From Erysipelothrix sp. HDW6C (GTDB taxonomy: Bacteria; Bacillota_I; Bacilli_A; Erysipelotrichales; Erysipelotrichaceae), in NCBI RefSeq assembly GCF_011299615.1, contig NZ_CP049861.1, positions 682,001 through 746,000 of the forward strand: a stretch of DNA of 64,000 bases, given 5' to 3'. Of this stretch, positions 43,599 through 53,090 are shown in pieces (position 1 is the first letter of the stretch; every line of letters starts with the position of its first letter). The notes under the pieces were generated by a model. The model was not told the DNA's origin, ran no database searches, and saw only the letters and a program-made list of their open reading frames with translations. Made by a program: the position numbers and the translations under genes.

Positions 43599-44997
43599 CA
43601 AAAACGATAAAAAAGATAATAAAGAAAAAGACATTGATGTTGCTGAAGAAAAAGTAGAATTGGCACAGTTTATTGCCGATAAGTCACAAAAAATTACCAA
43701 ACGAACAGAAGCTTTAGCGAATGGTGGTTTGCGTATCGTACGTTGGCTAAGTGATTGGTTTGATCGCATTCTTTTCAATCCACGCCATGGGAAGCTTGTT
43801 GCTTTCGGTGTCGCTCTGCTTGTCTATATTGCCTTTAACCAAACCTCTGTCGCAACACCAATGGAGAGTTCAAAAGATAAAAATGGTATTCCTGTTTCTG
43901 TTGTCTATAACTCAGAAATGTATGAAATAAGTGGTGTCGATGAAACTGTTGACGTAACATTTATCGGAAATCAAGGTGATATCTCAATCATGAGTCTGGA
44001 TAATTCCGATATTAAAGTTGAACTTGATTTGAGTGGTTTGACCGAAGGAACACAACAAGTTAAGTATAAAGTTGTTGGTGCTTCCAATCGTGTTCGAACG
44101 ATTATTGAACCCGCTTCAGCAAACGTAACAATCCGTACCAAAGATGCACAGAAAGTAAGTCTTGGTTATGACTTTATAAATCTTGAGAAATTGGGTTCAC
44201 AATATGTATTGGGAACACCAGAGTTGTCTTCTCGTGAGATTTCAATCAAGGCATCACGTGAAACACTGGATCAAGTGGCATTTGTTAAAGCATTGATTGA
44301 TGTTCAAGGACAAACAAAAGACTTTGAAGTTGAAGCACAAATTGTTGCCTATAACCAACAAGGTGAAAAACTTGATCAAGTAGATATCATACCGAAGACG
44401 GTTACTGCAAAGGTTGGAATTTCATCTCCATCCAAAAACGTACCGATTCGATTGCTATTTGATGGGGATTTCCCAGAAGGTAAGATTATCAGTGATTTCA
44501 AATTAGACACTGAAACAATTATGATTTATGCACCACAATCAGTACTTGATAGTATTGATGAAATAACAGTTCCAATTGCGACATCATTGTTAACCGGTGA
44601 TACAACTAAGTTACAACAAACGATCAGCCTCCCTACAGGAGTAAGAACTGGAAGTGTTACAAAAGTAAATATTGAAGTCAAACTAGGTGAGGCAACTTCA
44701 AAAGTATTTGAAGGCGTTCCTGTGTTGTTTGAGAATAACGTAAACGGACTCAAGGCTACGGTCAAGAATAAAGGGGATGCAACCACAACCCTAACTGTTT
44801 ATGGTACGAAAGAGAACCTTGAAGGTCCAAATGCGAAATTCAAGATTGATGATGTTGTCGCCTATATTGACTTACGCGATGCTGTCGCTGGTGAAAACCA
44901 AAAAGCAAAACTCTTTGTGAAGAGTCGTAGTTCGAATGCAGTCCTCTTTAAGATTGTTTCCGACAAAACTGAAATTATTGTAGATATATTGAAATAA
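43591..44997 (+). CDS. cdaR: CdaR, YbbR-domain regulator of CdaA
   Basis: CdaR is an extracytoplasmic regulator that binds CdaA through its membrane helix. Here a charged cytoplasmic N-terminus of about 67 residues precedes the TM (GKLVAFGVALLVYIAF). Homologues usually start close to the TM. Three to four YbbR repeats follow outside the membrane to residue 468. The ATG at 43591 has GAAGGAGG upstream. Confidence 0.92.
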   Translation: MSNKNDKKDNKEKDIDVAEEKVELAQFIADKSQKITKRTEALANGGLRIVRWLSDWFDRILFNPRHGKLVAFGVALLVYIAFNQTSVATPMESSKDKNGIPVSVVYNSEMYEISGVDETVDVTFIGNQGDISIMSLDNSDIKVELDLSGLTEGTQQVKYKVVGASNRVRTIIEPASANVTIRTKDAQKVSLGYDFINLEKLGSQYVLGTPELSSREISIKASRETLDQVAFVKALIDVQGQTKDFEVEAQIVAYNQQGEKLDQVDIIPKTVTAKVGISSPSKNVPIRLLFDGDFPEGKIISDFKLDTETIMIYAPQSVLDSIDEITVPIATSLLTGDTTKLQQTISLPTGVRTGSVTKVNIEVKLGEATSKVFEGVPVLFENNVNGLKATVKNKGDATTTLTVYGTKENLEGPNAKFKIDDVVAYIDLRDAVAGENQKAKLFVKSRSSNAVLFKIVSDKTEIIVDILK

Positions 44998-45015
44998 AAC
45001 TTAAAGGAGATATGC

Positions 45016-46338
45016 ATGGGTAAATATTTTGGAACTGATGGAATTCGTGGTGAAGCGAATAAGCGACTCAATATTGAAATCGCCGTAAAGGTCGGCCAGT
45101 ACCTTGGTCATATACATAAAGGAAAGAAAATTGTTGTTGGGCAAGATACACGCCTCTCATCAACCATGTTTGCAAGTGCTATTGCAGCAGGTGCAACAGC
45201 TATGGGAGCAGACGTCTATATGTTAGGCGTTTGCGCAACACCTGCGCTTGCTTACACTGTCATTAATGATGCATTTGCTGGCGGTGTTATGATTTCAGCA
45301 AGTCACAACCCTTTCCAAGATAATGGGTTGAAAGTGTTTGCGGGTAATGGGATGAAGATTTCTGCGGAACTGGAAGCAGACATTGAACAGTTCATTGATG
45401 GTGAGATCACATTGGATGTTGCCACTGGAAATGAAATTGGTGTCGTTGTTGATTTTGCGGAAGGTTTGAACACTTACCTTGATTATGCGGAGGCACTTAT
45501 CGATGTTCGATTTGATGGTTTGAATATTGTCCTTGATGTTGCCAATGGATCAGCGGTTTCGTCAGCTGAACGGGCTTTCAAGGAATTGGGAGCAACCGTT
45601 ACTGTAATGCATAACCAACCTGATGGTATCAACATTAATACAAACTGCGGATCGACCCATCCAGAATCTTTAATTGCTAAAGTAAAAGAGTTGGGTGCTG
45701 ATATGGGTTTTGCCTTTGATGGTGATGCTGATCGATGTCTTGCAGTAAATGGAAATGGTGAACTCGTAGATGGCGATGAAATACTCTACATTCTGGGACT
45801 TTACCTGCGATCAAAAGGTATGCTTCGTGACAACATGGTTGTTTCAACGGTCATGGCTAACTTAGGATTTATGAAATCATGCAAGAAAGCTGGGTTGAAT
45901 GTTGTAGCTACAGATGTTGGTGACAAACACGTTTTTGCAGAAATGGTAGAACACGATTATAAATTGGGTGGTGAACAATCCGGTCATATTATTCTTCGTG
46001 ACTATGCAACAACCGGTGATGGGGTCTTAACAGCACTCGTAATTACCGAAGTCGTTGCCAAGTCAGGAAAGACCTTGGTTGAATTGGGAAGTGACTTTGT
46101 CCGATTCCCACAACTGCTTGAAAACTTAATTATTGAAGACAAAGAAGCAATTATGAATCATCCAGATGTCCAAGCAGCTATTGTGCGTATAACACAAGAA
46201 CTGGGAGACAATGGCCGTATATTAGTTCGCCCATCGGGAACTGAACAACTCATCCGTGTTATGGTAGAGGCAGAGTCCGATGATTTGTGTAAACATTATG
46301 TCAGTGATATGATGAATATAATCAAAAACAGTCAGTAA
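45016..46338 (+). CDS. glmM: Phosphoglucosamine mutase
   Basis: GlmM converts glucosamine-6-P to glucosamine-1-P for peptidoglycan precursor synthesis. Motifs are GKYFGTDGIRG, the phosphoserine loop ISASHNPFQDNGLK, the metal loop DGDADRC, the sugar loop GGEQSGHI and the phosphate loop RPSGTEQLIRVM. The length is 440 residues. It is the third gene of the c-di-AMP operon, in which GlmM can bind CdaA. Confidence 0.97.
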   Translation: MGKYFGTDGIRGEANKRLNIEIAVKVGQYLGHIHKGKKIVVGQDTRLSSTMFASAIAAGATAMGADVYMLGVCATPALAYTVINDAFAGGVMISASHNPFQDNGLKVFAGNGMKISAELEADIEQFIDGEITLDVATGNEIGVVVDFAEGLNTYLDYAEALIDVRFDGLNIVLDVANGSAVSSAERAFKELGATVTVMHNQPDGININTNCGSTHPESLIAKVKELGADMGFAFDGDADRCLAVNGNGELVDGDEILYILGLYLRSKGMLRDNMVVSTVMANLGFMKSCKKAGLNVVATDVGDKHVFAEMVEHDYKLGGEQSGHIILRDYATTGDGVLTALVITEVVAKSGKTLVELGSDFVRFPQLLENLIIEDKEAIMNHPDVQAAIVRITQELGDNGRILVRPSGTEQLIRVMVEAESDDLCKHYVSDMMNIIKNSQ

Positions 46339-46350
46339 AGGTGATACGAT

Positions 46351-47007
46351 ATGAAATATGTTATTAATATTGTTGAAGATGAAAGAGATCTAAATGAGCT
46401 CGTAAAGAGTTATTTAGAGCATGCCAACTATGAAGTAAGATCTTATTTTACGTATGAAGAAGCACGAATCCATGCTCAAGATGACGATGTTCATCTATGG
46501 ATTCTTGATATCATGCTTGATGATAAGAGTGGGTTTGATCTGATTGAACTCATCAAAGCGCATGATGCGATGACGCCTGTTATCTTCATGTCAGCTCGCG
46601 ATAAAGAGTTTGACCGCGTTATTGGTCTTGAAAAAGGAAGTGATGACTATATCACAAAACCTTTCTCACCCAAAGAACTCGTGTTACGTGTTAATAATAT
46701 TATTAAGCGTGCCTATAACCAAGATGTGCAAACAGAAGTCGATGGTTATTCGATTGATGAGAAACAACGCAAAGCCTCAAAAGATGGCTATGAGTTGGAA
46801 CTCACAACCAAAGAATTTGATTTATTAATGATGTTTGTCAAGAACCGTGGCGTTGCTTTTACACGTGAGCAAATTCTTGTTCATGTTTGGGAGACCAATT
46901 ACTTTGGTTCAGATCGTGTTGTTGACGACACATTACGACGTCTTCGTAAGAAGATGCCTGACCTGAATATCCAAACTATCTACGGATTTGGATATCGCTT
47001 GGGTTAA
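46351..47007 (+). CDS. OmpR-family response regulator
   Basis: The receiver domain has the acceptor Asp in LWILDIMLDDKSG, the Thr/Ser switch in IFMSARD and the Lys in DYITKPFSP. A winged-helix domain ends with IYGFGYRLG. It starts 12 bases after glmM with no terminator, so it probably belongs to the cdaA-glmM transcript. The stop overlaps the kinase start. Confidence 0.92.
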   Translation: MKYVINIVEDERDLNELVKSYLEHANYEVRSYFTYEEARIHAQDDDVHLWILDIMLDDKSGFDLIELIKAHDAMTPVIFMSARDKEFDRVIGLEKGSDDYITKPFSPKELVLRVNNIIKRAYNQDVQTEVDGYSIDEKQRKASKDGYELELTTKEFDLLMMFVKNRGVAFTREQILVHVWETNYFGSDRVVDDTLRRLRKKMPDLNIQTIYGFGYRLG

Positions 47008-48335
47008 TGAAAAAAGTTGGAACGTACTTAAGAAAGTTAACGCTGACACAACAATTAGTTTTAATTGTTGTTTTGACAATGACTTTCTTTTTATTTTTTA
47101 TCTTTGGAACCATTTCGTTTAATGTTGACCGCTTTGTGGACAATCAAATCTATGATTTAATCAACCACAAACAACGGGATGTTATTTTTAACTTTAATCA
47201 CAATGTTGATCCAGAAATCCTCTATGGTGCTCCAGACCCAAATATTGTTCATATAATTCGTAGTAAAGATGGGCAATACATTTCAAATGGTATGGATACA
47301 ATTGAGTCCAATCTCTTAACGCAAATTCGCATTCAAATGGAAGCCATTGAATTGGATCAAACGATTAATTATTACTATAAGGATTCCCGTCTTTATACGA
47401 TAACGAATATTCCAGAGTCGAATGCATCCATTGCGACAATCATTTCCCGCGATTACAACGATGAGTTTAAGAACATGCTGCTTAACACTGTTATTAACTT
47501 AATCATCGTAATAATTGGTGTTGTGTTCCTTATTCTCTTGGTATGGGTTACTTCAATTATTCACCCACTCAATATTATCAAAAACTATATTGAGAAGATT
47601 AAACGGAATGAAGATGCAACGCTTATTATTAACCGCTATGATGAAATTGGACAGTTAGCAGGTGTTCTCGTCGAAATGAACGAAGAGATTCGTCATCAAG
47701 AGAAGGTCAAGGAAGAAATGATTCAGAATATTTCTCATGACTTAAAGACACCGATTGCAACCATTAAATCATACAGTGAAGCGATTAAAGATGGTGTTTA
47801 CCCCTATGAAACTTTGGAAAAGTCGGTTGATGTTATTATTGAACATGCAGATCGTCTCGAGAAGAAAGTATTCAATTTACTAACATTGAATCGTATGGAT
47901 TATTTAACATCTGAACAAATAGATACCAATCATGAGTTTGAACTCAAAGATATTATTGAGCAAGTCATTGTTTCCTCGAAACAATTATCTCCAGATGTCA
48001 GTGTTGTCATGAATGGTGAACACAGTTTAGTCTATGGGTCGGAAGAGCCATGGCGCGTTGTGGTAGAGAATCTGATAGACAATGCATTGCGCTATGCTAA
48101 GAATGAAGTTGTTGTACAGATCGACGACCATACATTGTCAGTGTACAATGATGGCAGTACGATTAAGGAAGAGAGAATTGATCAATTATTCCGTGCCTAT
48201 GAAATGGGTGACGGGGGTCAGTTTGGACTGGGACTCTCAATTGTCCATAAAGTTGTAACAAATTATGGCTATGAAATTAAAGCTGAAAATCTAAAAGAAG
48301 GGGTAATGTTTACCATTACCAGGGTGGAAAAATGA
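47007..48335 (+). CDS. Sensor histidine kinase
   Basis: The 442 residues comprise TM1 (about 17-38), an extracytoplasmic sensor of some 120 residues, TM2 (about 165-190) and HAMP (about 190-240). A dimerisation domain with NISHDLKTPIATIKSYSEAI and an ATPase domain (NLIDNALRYAKN, GLGLSIVHKV) complete it. It is the partner of the preceding regulator. The signal is unknown; the operon suggests cell-wall or turgor status. Confidence 0.92.
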   Translation: MKKVGTYLRKLTLTQQLVLIVVLTMTFFLFFIFGTISFNVDRFVDNQIYDLINHKQRDVIFNFNHNVDPEILYGAPDPNIVHIIRSKDGQYISNGMDTIESNLLTQIRIQMEAIELDQTINYYYKDSRLYTITNIPESNASIATIISRDYNDEFKNMLLNTVINLIIVIIGVVFLILLVWVTSIIHPLNIIKNYIEKIKRNEDATLIINRYDEIGQLAGVLVEMNEEIRHQEKVKEEMIQNISHDLKTPIATIKSYSEAIKDGVYPYETLEKSVDVIIEHADRLEKKVFNLLTLNRMDYLTSEQIDTNHEFELKDIIEQVIVSSKQLSPDVSVVMNGEHSLVYGSEEPWRVVVENLIDNALRYAKNEVVVQIDDHTLSVYNDGSTIKEERIDQLFRAYEMGDGGQFGLGLSIVHKVVTNYGYEIKAENLKEGVMFTITRVEK

Positions 48336-49060
48336 TAAAGAAAAATGATCAGCGCATTGCCGTGTTAATTGACGCGGAAAATGTGCCTTATAGTAATATT
48401 GGTGGTGTCTTAAGAGAAATCACACGTTATGGAACGCCAACGATTAAGCGTATTTACGGTGACTGGACACGTCAAACTGCATCGGGTTGGAAGAGTCATT
48501 TGTTAGAACATGCAATTACGCCAATCCAACAATACTCTTACACAAGTGGTAAAAACTCATCAGACTCAGCGATGATTATTGATGCAATGGATATTCTTTA
48601 TGAAGGAAACATTGAAAGTTTCTGTATTGTATCCAGTGATTCAGACTTTACCCGATTGGGTGTGCGTTTGCGTGAGTCTGGAAAATATGTCATTGGAATT
48701 GGTGAACAAAAAACACCCAATGCATTTATCGCATCGTGTGACAAGTTTATCTATATGGAAAATATTGACTTAGAGGAACCTGAAGATGATACAAAACAAG
48801 AAATTCTTAAGAGTAAGACAGGCCATGAACTCTATCGCTTAATTGCGCAGTCAGTTACCGATTTAGCAGATGACAATGGCTATGTTTTCATGGGAGATTT
48901 GGGGAATCTTATTATGAAGAAACAACCGGACTTTGATCCACGTAGCTATGGGTTCCATCAGCTTACACCGCTTGTAAAAGCAATGAACGAATTTGATATT
49001 GAAGAAAGAAGAATTCCAAACAGTAATGTAAAACACGTTTATATTCGTAATAAATCGTAA
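48332..49060 (+). CDS. NYN-domain nuclease-like protein with OST-HTH/LOTUS domain
   Basis: Residues 1 to about 150 form a PIN-like NYN domain. The acidic residues are in AVLIDAENVPYSN, KNSSDSAMIIDAMD and CIVSSDSDFTRLG. Residues about 170-242 resemble an OST-HTH/LOTUS RNA-binding domain (ADDNGYVFMGDLGNLIMKK, then DPRSYG). The ATG overlaps the kinase stop (ATGA). The likely role is RNA binding or cleavage; the substrate is unknown. Confidence 0.85.
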   Translation: MIKKNDQRIAVLIDAENVPYSNIGGVLREITRYGTPTIKRIYGDWTRQTASGWKSHLLEHAITPIQQYSYTSGKNSSDSAMIIDAMDILYEGNIESFCIVSSDSDFTRLGVRLRESGKYVIGIGEQKTPNAFIASCDKFIYMENIDLEEPEDDTKQEILKSKTGHELYRLIAQSVTDLADDNGYVFMGDLGNLIMKKQPDFDPRSYGFHQLTPLVKAMNEFDIEERRIPNSNVKHVYIRNKS

Positions 49061-49087
49061 GTATTGCCTTTGGGAAAGAGGAAGTTT

Positions 49088-49651
49088 ATGTTTAAAAAAT
49101 TAGTATTAGCAAGTCAATCTCCGCGTCGACGTGAGATTATTTCAATCTTAGGACAGCCGTTCAATGTTGTATCACCGATTGGCGATGAAACATTGAACGA
49201 GAGCCTGAGTGTTCGCGAGCAAATCGAAGATCTCGCCCTACGCAAAGCAACATCAGTCATCAATGATTATCAAGATTCCATCGTTCTTGGTTCCGATACC
49301 GTAGTTGTCTTAGATGGTGAAGTTCTTGGAAAACCAAAAGACGAAGCAGATGCAAGCGCGATGCTGCACCGCCTTTCGGGAAGAACACATCAAGTTATTA
49401 CAGGGGTTGCCTTAGTTTCAAGTGATGTTACCAAGGTGTTCTCGGTTTTAACAGATGTTACATTCTTTGATTTAACAGATGAAGAAATCCGCGATTACGT
49501 TGAAACAAAAGAACCGCTTGATAAAGCCGGAAGTTATGGTATCCAAGGACAAGGGTCATTATTTGTGGCCTCAATTGTTGGTGATTACTATACAATTATG
49601 GGACTACCGATCTCGCGCGTAAACCAAGAACTTAAGAATACCGATTGGTAA
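49088..49651 (+). CDS. maf: Maf-family nucleotide pyrophosphatase
   Basis: The 187-residue protein has the family start KLVLASQSPRRREII and the VLGSDTVVVLDGEVLGKP motif with its catalytic Asp. SYGIQGQG lies near the C-terminus. Maf proteins hydrolyse non-canonical or dTTP/UTP nucleotides. The ATG at 49088 has GAGGAAG upstream, and in-frame codons before it lack a site. Confidence 0.94.
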   Translation: MFKKLVLASQSPRRREIISILGQPFNVVSPIGDETLNESLSVREQIEDLALRKATSVINDYQDSIVLGSDTVVVLDGEVLGKPKDEADASAMLHRLSGRTHQVITGVALVSSDVTKVFSVLTDVTFFDLTDEEIRDYVETKEPLDKAGSYGIQGQGSLFVASIVGDYYTIMGLPISRVNQELKNTDW

Positions 49652-49746
49652 GAAGAAGAATCGCAAAAAAAGATTATTCGTGACAAAAATCATGTTCTTT
49701 ATGACATGAAACGGCACAACTCGGTCAATTGAATTATGATATATTC

Positions 49747-49830
49747 AATACCAATACGGTATGCTTTTCAATGAAGAACAATAGGACCTTTGGGTCAACG
49801 GCAAGAGGCTAACGGTGGGTTGGCCTTTTG
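49747..49830 (+). promoter_or_regulatory. Structured leader / attenuator-like hairpins
   Basis: ATACC/GGTAT (49749-49762 region) and GACC/GGTC (49785-49796) precede a long stem AAGAGGCTAAC / GTTGGCCTTTT (49803-49829). That stem has a GGTGG loop and ends 17 bases before the next start codon. No known riboswitch class is recognised. The stem with its terminal T run could be an attenuator. Confidence 0.5.
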
Positions 49831-49846
49831 TTATGAAGGAGCTATT

Positions 49847-50455
49847 ATGACATACACAATAAAAAAGATTGCATTTCAAGACTTTTCACAACTTTATAAA
49901 AATCGCATGAAGCATGATTTTCCAACAAACGAACTGCGTCCTCTCTTCGCGATTAAACGTATGTTTCGCAAAGGCATTTACACATGCTATGTTATGCGTG
50001 AGGGTGGTGAAACACTGGGTTATGCATGCTTGATATTTGATAAGCAAACCAATGTTGCACTTCTAGACTACTACGCGGTCACACAGACACGACGTGGAGA
50101 AGGATTGGGGTCAAAGTTCTTAAGCTTGCTTAAACCAAAGCTTACGGTAAAGGGCCTCATTATCGAAGTCGAAAAACCTGATTGTGCAGATACTGAAGCA
50201 GAGGCAACAACACGCCGAAAACGTATTGAGTTTTACTTCAAATCAGAATCTGTGATGACGGATTGGCAATGGGATGCCTTTGGGGTCAGCTACAACCTCT
50301 TATGGATGCCTGTGAAGTCAGGTCCCGAATCCATTGATTTTGCGAATTTAATCCGTAAATTTTACGAATACTCCATTCCAAAATTTGTCTTGAATCACGA
50401 GACAGCAATTCATTACTTAGGATCATCGGACACAATAAAGAAAGACAAGGACTAA
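49847..50455 (+). CDS. GNAT-family N-acetyltransferase-like protein
   Basis: A GNAT fold is suggested by LLDYYAVTQTRRGEGLGSKFL, which matches the acetyl-CoA binding R/Q-x-x-G-x-G/A loop. A beta strand (GLIIEVEKP) and an F-Y stretch (RIEFYFK) follow. It has 202 residues; the C-terminal 60 are not part of the core. The ATG at 49847 follows GAAGGAG. The substrate is unknown. Confidence 0.78.
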   Translation: MTYTIKKIAFQDFSQLYKNRMKHDFPTNELRPLFAIKRMFRKGIYTCYVMREGGETLGYACLIFDKQTNVALLDYYAVTQTRRGEGLGSKFLSLLKPKLTVKGLIIEVEKPDCADTEAEATTRRKRIEFYFKSESVMTDWQWDAFGVSYNLLWMPVKSGPESIDFANLIRKFYEYSIPKFVLNHETAIHYLGSSDTIKKDKD

Positions 50456-50457
50456 TA

Positions 50458-50835
50458 ATGGGACTTTTACTTAAAAGAGATGATATTACAGATTTCCTCG
50501 ATGCCAATGATATTTATGATCATGACGAGATAATTGTATGGTCAAAAATTGGCAATGTTACCGGTCCCTACGCTGTACTTGTTTTTAACAGTCTGGGATT
50601 TTTCACCCTCCCCATAACGCCGGCGGGCCGTATTGAAGGAAGCATCATACAACTTGAAAGCGACATGCTTGATTGGGTTGAACTTCGAAAGAAATTACTT
50701 TCTTACCGACTCATACTTCATGCAAAGGACCCAGATATTGAGATTCCACCTTTTCATATAAACAAGTTGATGATCGGATACCGTGATCAAGCTATGGAAA
50801 TTCGGAAAATAATTGAACGTTTTCAAATACAATAG
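50458..50835 (+). CDS. Hypothetical 125-residue protein
   Basis: The ATG lies 2 bases after the acetyltransferase-like gene, and an AAGGA site is present, so the two are cotranscribed. The protein is soluble with mixed alpha/beta character (for example YAVLVFNSLGFFTLPITPAG). No known family is recognised. Confidence 0.6.
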   Translation: MGLLLKRDDITDFLDANDIYDHDEIIVWSKIGNVTGPYAVLVFNSLGFFTLPITPAGRIEGSIIQLESDMLDWVELRKKLLSYRLILHAKDPDIEIPPFHINKLMIGYRDQAMEIRKIIERFQIQ

Positions 50836-50865
50836 AAGCACTATTCAGAGTGTTTAAGTCCAACT

Positions 50866-50908
50866 CTACGAAGCGTAGGTTGTTAATGAGTCATTGAGAA
50901 CCTATGAT
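50866..50908 (+). promoter_or_regulatory. Promoter and palindrome of the XRE-membrane regulator
   Basis: TTGTTA (50880-50885) and TATGAT (50903-50908) are 17 bases apart. CTACGAAGCGTAG (50866-50878) is an inverted repeat abutting the -35 box and may be an autoregulatory site. Confidence 0.6.
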
Positions 50909-50928
50909 GGTTACAGAAGGAGAGCACC

Positions 50929-51738
50929 ATGGAACAAACACTATCGCATACGATAGCGCAACGACGAAAATCATTGGGCTATACACAAAAAGAACTTGCT
51001 GACAAACTCTATGTCAGTGATAAAACCGTTTCAAAATGGGAAACGGGACGTGGTTTACCAGACATATCAAACTTGTTAAATCTCGCCCGCGTTCTCGAAG
51101 TATCGTTAGAGAGTTTATTAGAGAATGGTGCAAATAATACAATGGAAGAAACAGTAATTGAAACAACACTTGCCTACGCACAAGCCGTACAAACACAAGA
51201 TCGAACAAAATGGCGTCATATTCTGACACTTGGACTTACAATTGGAGCCATCGCTATTATGGCGCTGTGTGTCATAATAGATTTAATCCTAACCGGAGCT
51301 CTAACATGGTCACCGTTTCCAATGCTTGGCATCACCGCAGCAACACTTATTTCTTTGACTGCAATCAATGTTAAGAAACATAAGCTCATCATTATTATGG
51401 GCGTCAGTATTGCAGTTGCATTTCTAACCGTATTTCTATTGGCACTGAAGACTGATTTAGCGTGGTATTTACCAATTGGATTACCAATGTCATTGGTAGC
51501 GCTCATTACAACTGTGATAGCATACTTCATTATAACGCGATTGAAAAATCCTTTCGCTAAGACATCCGTATTCTTACTTTATGGATTGGCATGTCAATTG
51601 CTGGTTAATGGATACTTTATTTCGCAATCCTTGCGTGAACCACTGGGAGCAATGGACCTTATTAGTCCAGTTATTCTTGCGATTTTAATACTCGTATTTG
51701 GATCACTTTCAATCTATACAAAAAGAAAAGACGCTTAG
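50929..51738 (+). CDS. XRE-family regulator with six-TM membrane domain
   Basis: Residues 1-62 are a Cro/CI helix-turn-helix (LGYTQKELADKLYVSDKTVS, then KWETGRGLPD). After a short linker, about six TM helices fill residues 97-260. Such proteins are membrane-bound transcriptional regulators of unknown ligand in Bacillota. GAAGGAGAG precedes the ATG. Confidence 0.85.
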   Translation: MEQTLSHTIAQRRKSLGYTQKELADKLYVSDKTVSKWETGRGLPDISNLLNLARVLEVSLESLLENGANNTMEETVIETTLAYAQAVQTQDRTKWRHILTLGLTIGAIAIMALCVIIDLILTGALTWSPFPMLGITAATLISLTAINVKKHKLIIIMGVSIAVAFLTVFLLALKTDLAWYLPIGLPMSLVALITTVIAYFIITRLKNPFAKTSVFLLYGLACQLLVNGYFISQSLREPLGAMDLISPVILAILILVFGSLSIYTKRKDA

Positions 51739-51750
51739 GCGTCTTTTCTT
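51723..51750. terminator. Bidirectional terminator
   Basis: A 12-base perfect stem AAGAAAAGACGC / GCGTCTTTTCTT with a TTAG loop contains the stop codons of the two convergent genes. Confidence 0.9.
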
Positions 51751-53090
51751 AACGAAATGGTAACATGTGTGCCTGTCGATTCAGAACTCTGAACGTCATA
51801 TGCGTAGCCATGAAGATCCAAAACATTCTTTACAATTGAAAGACCCAAACCACTTCCTGTTGAAGAACGTTGATGATTCGTATCGGATTGATAATAACGA
51901 TTCCACATGTTCTGAATATCACTCGGACTCATACCTGGACCTTCGTCTGTAATCGTAAGTGTCTCATCATCAATCTGGGTGATGACAATGGATCCATTTG
52001 TGTGAACAAGCGCATTATTAATGAGATTATAGAAAACTTGTTCGAGCTTGAGACGATCACCATTTATCATCATTGCATTTTTGACATTAAATGCAATGTC
52101 ACGTTTGGGGTAATGATGCTGCAACCGCTCGATTATATTTAAAATTGACTGTGTTAGAGAGAACGATGTTTGATTTAAATGTGTCATACCTGATTGCAGT
52201 TGTGCAAGATCGAGCATATCCGATACGAGCGCATTGAGGTGATGTGTTTCATCAATGATAATTTGTAGGTTATCAGCATTTATCTCCTCTGGGATATCCT
52301 GCATCATTTCTGCATAGCCACCAATCATGGTCAACGGTGTGCGCAGGTCATGGCTAACATTTGCGATGAGTTCATTGCGAAGTGACTCAACCTTGCTGAG
52401 TTCAGTGCGCATGGTATTTAATGTATTTGAAAGTTCTTTAATCTCACGATATCCCGCGCCATCAAAAGGTTGAGTATAGATTCCTTGAGCCAGTACTTTC
52501 GCATTATCGTTAATTTCAATGATTGGCTTTGTAATATGCTTGAAGATAATATGCGTGAGTATTATGGATAATAAGACGAGGATGATGCTGACAAAGATGA
52601 GTTGTACTTTAATCGTATTCACTGTAGCATTAACTGGAACTACCTGTGCTTGGATTACGACCATCATCGATTCATTAGTCTTTAGGGCATAGGTGATATT
52701 GTCGCCACCTTTTCCTTTTTGGTCACCAAGTCTGACCGTTTGTCCTGAATCACCCAACTCAAGAAAGAGACGTTGGAGTTCACGGCTATCAATGGGCCTT
52801 ACCATTGGGTTAGGGATTCCAACGGTTTCATCAACAATATCCCCATTTGAGTTTACAATGCGAATGTGTGTTTCGCGATTAAGCGCTTCATTGGCAAGAT
52901 TAATCGAACCCCCATCATTCATGCGCTCTTGAATATCATAAGCGAGTTTTTTGATATCATTGGTCTTGATTGACTTGTAGATGGGTTCCAAAAGCACAAC
53001 CTGAAAAACCCAAAGCATTGCTAAAATTACGACAATGAATACAATGAGATAACGTTGTATTTTCCATTTAATACTCGGATTATTCCCCAT
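51735..53090 (-). CDS. Sensor histidine kinase
   Basis: This 451-residue kinase has TM1 (about 12-32), an extracytoplasmic sensor (about 33-165), TM2 (about 166-187) and HAMP. Then follow the H-box VSHDLRTPLTMIGGYAEMM and an ATPase domain (NLINNALVHTNG, GSGLGLSIVKNVL). The ATG at 53090 lies within the end of the regulator gene (11-base overlap). An in-frame TTG five codons upstream is less likely. Confidence 0.92.
   Translation of the reverse strand: MGNNPSIKWKIQRYLIVFIVVILAMLWVFQVVLLEPIYKSIKTNDIKKLAYDIQERMNDGGSINLANEALNRETHIRIVNSNGDIVDETVGIPNPMVRPIDSRELQRLFLELGDSGQTVRLGDQKGKGGDNITYALKTNESMMVVIQAQVVPVNATVNTIKVQLIFVSIILVLLSIILTHIIFKHITKPIIEINDNAKVLAQGIYTQPFDGAGYREIKELSNTLNTMRTELSKVESLRNELIANVSHDLRTPLTMIGGYAEMMQDIPEEINADNLQIIIDETHHLNALVSDMLDLAQLQSGMTHLNQTSFSLTQSILNIIERLQHHYPKRDIAFNVKNAMMINGDRLKLEQVFYNLINNALVHTNGSIVITQIDDETLTITDEGPGMSPSDIQNMWNRYYQSDTNHQRSSTGSGLGLSIVKNVLDLHGYAYDVQSSESTGTHVTISLRKDA

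Noticed and set aside
43031..43666. Minus-strand Ser/Phe-rich frame over the end of cdaA
   Set aside because: It is the mirror of the Lys/Glu-rich CdaA extension. It has no ribosome site or homology.
49780..49830. T-box leader
   Set aside because: The AACGGTGGGTTGG stretch only loosely resembles the T-box core, and the downstream gene is not an aminoacyl-tRNA or amino-acid gene.
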